DNA of 64,000 nucleotides. Source: an uncultured bacterium (GTDB lineage: Bacteria; Cyanobacteriota; Vampirovibrionia; Gastranaerophilales; Gastranaerophilaceae). Made by a program: the position numbers and the translations under genes. Below the pieces are notes generated by a model. The model did no database searches, was not told where the DNA came from, and saw only the letters and a list, made by a program, of their open reading frames with translations. Positions 62,017 to 64,000 of the stretch are shown piece after piece (the stretch's first letter is position 1; every line of letters begins with the position of its first letter). The stretch spans positions 83,977-147,976 of the forward strand of contig CAIPUE010000023.1 of the NCBI GenBank assembly GCA_903868125.1, read 5' to 3'.

Positions 62017-64000
62017 TTAAAATACAATTTTCACTTGTGTTTCTTGAAGTCGCTTTAGCATATCTATTGCTTGTTTTTTCTTCTTCTCAATGTCTTGATA
62101 TTTTTTTGAAATTTCTTTTTGTTTGTCCAAATCAAAAGAACCGTCATTTTTTACAGGGATCGAAATTGTTATTTTTTTTATATTCCCGATGGAGGCTCTG
62201 TAAGAACGCGAAAAGCCCATTTTTTCTCCCTCTATATATAACATATAAGAAATAAATTTCATATCGATTAGAGGATTCTTACATCGCAAAATGCCACAAT
62301 GATCGGTTGGAACGAATGTTGTGTTTAAAGGGATATGACGAGTAACCCAATTTCCATCAATGCCCCATATAACGGAATCTACTTCAAATGTTTTGATAGA
62401 TAGATTGCTAACCCACCCAAAAGGTTCAAATACATTGGCACTATATGCAGGATATAGCCCTTTTTCTTTATTATGTAGCTCTTTTTTTGTAATTCGTTCC
62501 CCAATTTCTACGCTAAATAAATTTTCATCTGCTAATTCTACAGTTTTAAATTTAATTTCGGTGTTAAGTTCCTTTAAACTATTTGTCTTTTGTTTGGAAA
62601 AATCGAGGATAGAATTCCCAATTTCTTTTAACAAACCACTAAAATCATCTTCCGTTATCTCTGAAATACTATCTGTTATTCCTAAGTTTTTCTTTTCTTC
62701 ATCTGACCAATCTCGATCTATTAACCAATGTTGTTGCTCAAATTTAGAGATATCTTGAATTTTACATCTCAAATCCTCAGTATTAAAATCATTTGGAATA
62801 GCCATAAATTGCCTATATAATTTTGACATTGATGTTAAATTATTTTCTTCTATTTCAAAGCGTTTTGCGTCTTTTGTTTCACCTATTTCTGATATAAGAT
62901 AGGTAAAAACTGGCGTTGTTTGCTTCGTTGGCTTATTTTTTTTCTTTAAAGCCAAAATATATGTCTTTTTAGGTGTAGCGAAAAAAGTTCTTGAAGGCAA
63001 AGAAATAATGGCATTAATGTAACATTTATCTATAATAGTATCTCTTAATTTTTTATTTGCTTGCTTATGCAATAATCCATCGGGGATTATTACGAATGTT
63101 TGACCATTTGGCTTTAATGCATTTATTATCCACTCTAAAGCTAATCCTTCTAATCCTTGAGCATTAGATGGATACATGTGGGATAGTCCTTTATCATTAA
63201 TCTCTTTTTTTACAGTATCAGTTCCACTTGTAACATAAGGAGGATTTGTGATAATAAGGTCAAAATATTCTTTATGGCTATCGAGCCCAAATGTTCCTAA
63301 ATTTGTTTTTAATAGGTGAAACACTTTATTAAATGCTTTCTCGGAAAATTCTTTCATACAATTAGTATTTTTAACTAGCAAATCTGAGAAATATATTAAC
63401 ATATTAGCCTTAGCTAAGATGATTGTCCTTTCATCATCTTTTTCATCTGAGCCTTTATCATATCCTACTAATTCAACTTTAGGAGCAATAATTTCATTTA
63501 TGGGCTTAAATTGTTCTTTAATTTTTGGGATTTGATTTATTAATTCAAGTAAAAATCCGCCAACGCCACAAAAAGGATCACAAATTTTAGCATTTTCAGA
63601 AATACTTTCAGGATTAATCATATTGATAATTGAAATAACAACATTTCTTGGTGTAAAATATTGACCTAACGCTGATATACCAGCAGATTGCCTTAAGAAA
63701 CTCTCATATAGCCTTGTTTTAAACTGCTTATCAATGTTTTTAAATGAACCGTATTTTTTATCATATGTGGCAAATTCGGATAAAACTATCTGAAATAAGT
63801 TAGCTTGAGCTAAATTAGGCTCTCCTCTTTCATTAACAAAAATTGTACCATTTATTACAGTAGTACCATCACTCCCTTTCGGAAACATTTTACGAATTCT
63901 ATCTCTGATGTTGTTTGCATAAGTTTCTAATGCTAAATTCTTATCTTTTTGGCTTAATTCATATATATGGGAAAAAGACAATGTATCCTGTAATATTCCT
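62017..64000 (-). CDS. Type I-like N6-adenine DNA methylase fused to a specificity (TRD) domain, 5' partial
   Basis: At least 660 residues; the frame is open to the window edge, so the N-terminus is missing (TTG 63981 is only an internal option). SAM motif I DPFCGVGGFLLEL and catalytic NPPY (IITNPPYVTSG) define an adenine methylase preceded by a helical HsdM-type N-domain (LRQSAGISALGQYFTPRNVV). The last ~170 residues look like a type I HsdS target-recognition domain (GERITKKELHNKEKGLYPAYS, then GNWVTRH and SIPVKNDGSFDLDKQKEIS) with a coiled-coil tail. A restriction part may lie upstream, outside the window. Confidence 0.88.
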   Translation of the reverse strand, partial: GILQDTLSFSHIYELSQKDKNLALETYANNIRDRIRKMFPKGSDGTTVINGTIFVNERGEPNLAQANLFQIVLSEFATYDKKYGSFKNIDKQFKTRLYESFLRQSAGISALGQYFTPRNVVISIINMINPESISENAKICDPFCGVGGFLLELINQIPKIKEQFKPINEIIAPKVELVGYDKGSDEKDDERTIILAKANMLIYFSDLLVKNTNCMKEFSEKAFNKVFHLLKTNLGTFGLDSHKEYFDLIITNPPYVTSGTDTVKKEINDKGLSHMYPSNAQGLEGLALEWIINALKPNGQTFVIIPDGLLHKQANKKLRDTIIDKCYINAIISLPSRTFFATPKKTYILALKKKNKPTKQTTPVFTYLISEIGETKDAKRFEIEENNLTSMSKLYRQFMAIPNDFNTEDLRCKIQDISKFEQQHWLIDRDWSDEEKKNLGITDSISEITEDDFSGLLKEIGNSILDFSKQKTNSLKELNTEIKFKTVELADENLFSVEIGERITKKELHNKEKGLYPAYSANVFEPFGWVSNLSIKTFEVDSVIWGIDGNWVTRHIPLNTTFVPTDHCGILRCKNPLIDMKFISYMLYIEGEKMGFSRSYRASIGNIKKITISIPVKNDGSFDLDKQKEISKKYQDIEKKKKQAIDMLKRLQETQVKIVF

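Noticed and set aside
61998-62255. An 85-codon plus-strand frame at the end of the methylase gene
   Set aside because: It is antisense to the conserved coiled-coil tail of the methylase-specificity protein and has no start signal.

Overview
This window comes from an AT-rich, Gram-negative-type bacterium that looks anaerobic. The evidence is a rubrerythrin, an activator of the 2-hydroxyacyl-CoA dehydratase type, a PPi-dependent phosphofructokinase, Kdo transferase (waaA), an AsmA-like envelope protein, type IV pilus genes and fliD. Several small proteins carry short N-terminal ISF/ICF-type motifs. My best guess is a gut-type non-photosynthetic relative of Cyanobacteria (Melainabacteria/Gastranaerophilales). 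That is an inference: no rRNA gene is present, and an unrelated anaerobic phylum is possible.

Layout. 1-3.5 kb: pilB-pilC and a small partner. 3.5-16.4 kb: a dehydratase-type activator, waaA, rubrerythrin, a 1398-residue AsmA-like protein, a DMT exporter, mnmG, an M14 peptidase and a membrane-anchored beta-lactamase-fold protein. 16.6-25 kb: a SWIM-SNF2 helicase, a MITE-like element, tRNA-Glu, a NYN-domain protein, a gene-poor scar with the remnant of an XRE-type regulator, rmuC, and a protein made of exact 31-residue repeats. 25-36.7 kb: prmC, plsY, fliD, the aroC-aroK-aroB operon, an ABC-F protein, a catalytically impaired alpha/beta hydrolase and a helical unknown. 37.4-47.2 kb: the S10/spc ribosomal operon from rpsJ to rplR, stopping before rpsE. 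47.2-64 kb: xerD-like, bioD, a HerA-like protein with a UvrD-type tail, a GT39-type membrane enzyme, dnaK, a DUF2023 protein, PPi-PFK, a ZIP transporter, a Bax-inhibitor family protein, an ABC exporter, tRNA-Asn, a HAD phosphatase without its cap, and a type I-like methylase that runs off the edge.

The most distinctive content is between and inside the genes. (i) GTAG-led hairpins of REP type whose arms covary lie in many gaps, including four ribosomal-operon spacers. (ii) Long perfect palindromes and purine-rich repeats sit in frame inside waaA, the M14 peptidase gene and prmC. (iii) A MITE-like family has an 86-nt stretch identical in two copies and a probable decayed copy between rpsH and rplF. 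(iv) At least seven genes have a -10-like box ending 6-7 nt before the start codon and no Shine-Dalgarno sequence, so leaderless transcription is likely. One of them, the pncC-type gene, has a perfect TTGACA-17-TAAATT promoter.

Functional groups are translation (ribosomal operon, mnmG, prmC, ABC-F, tRNAs), envelope (waaA, AsmA-like, plsY, ABC exporter, GT39-like), chorismate synthesis, motility and pili (pilB, pilC, fliD), and DNA processing (rmuC, SNF2, Xer, methylase). No CRISPR array, prophage or complete insertion sequence was seen.
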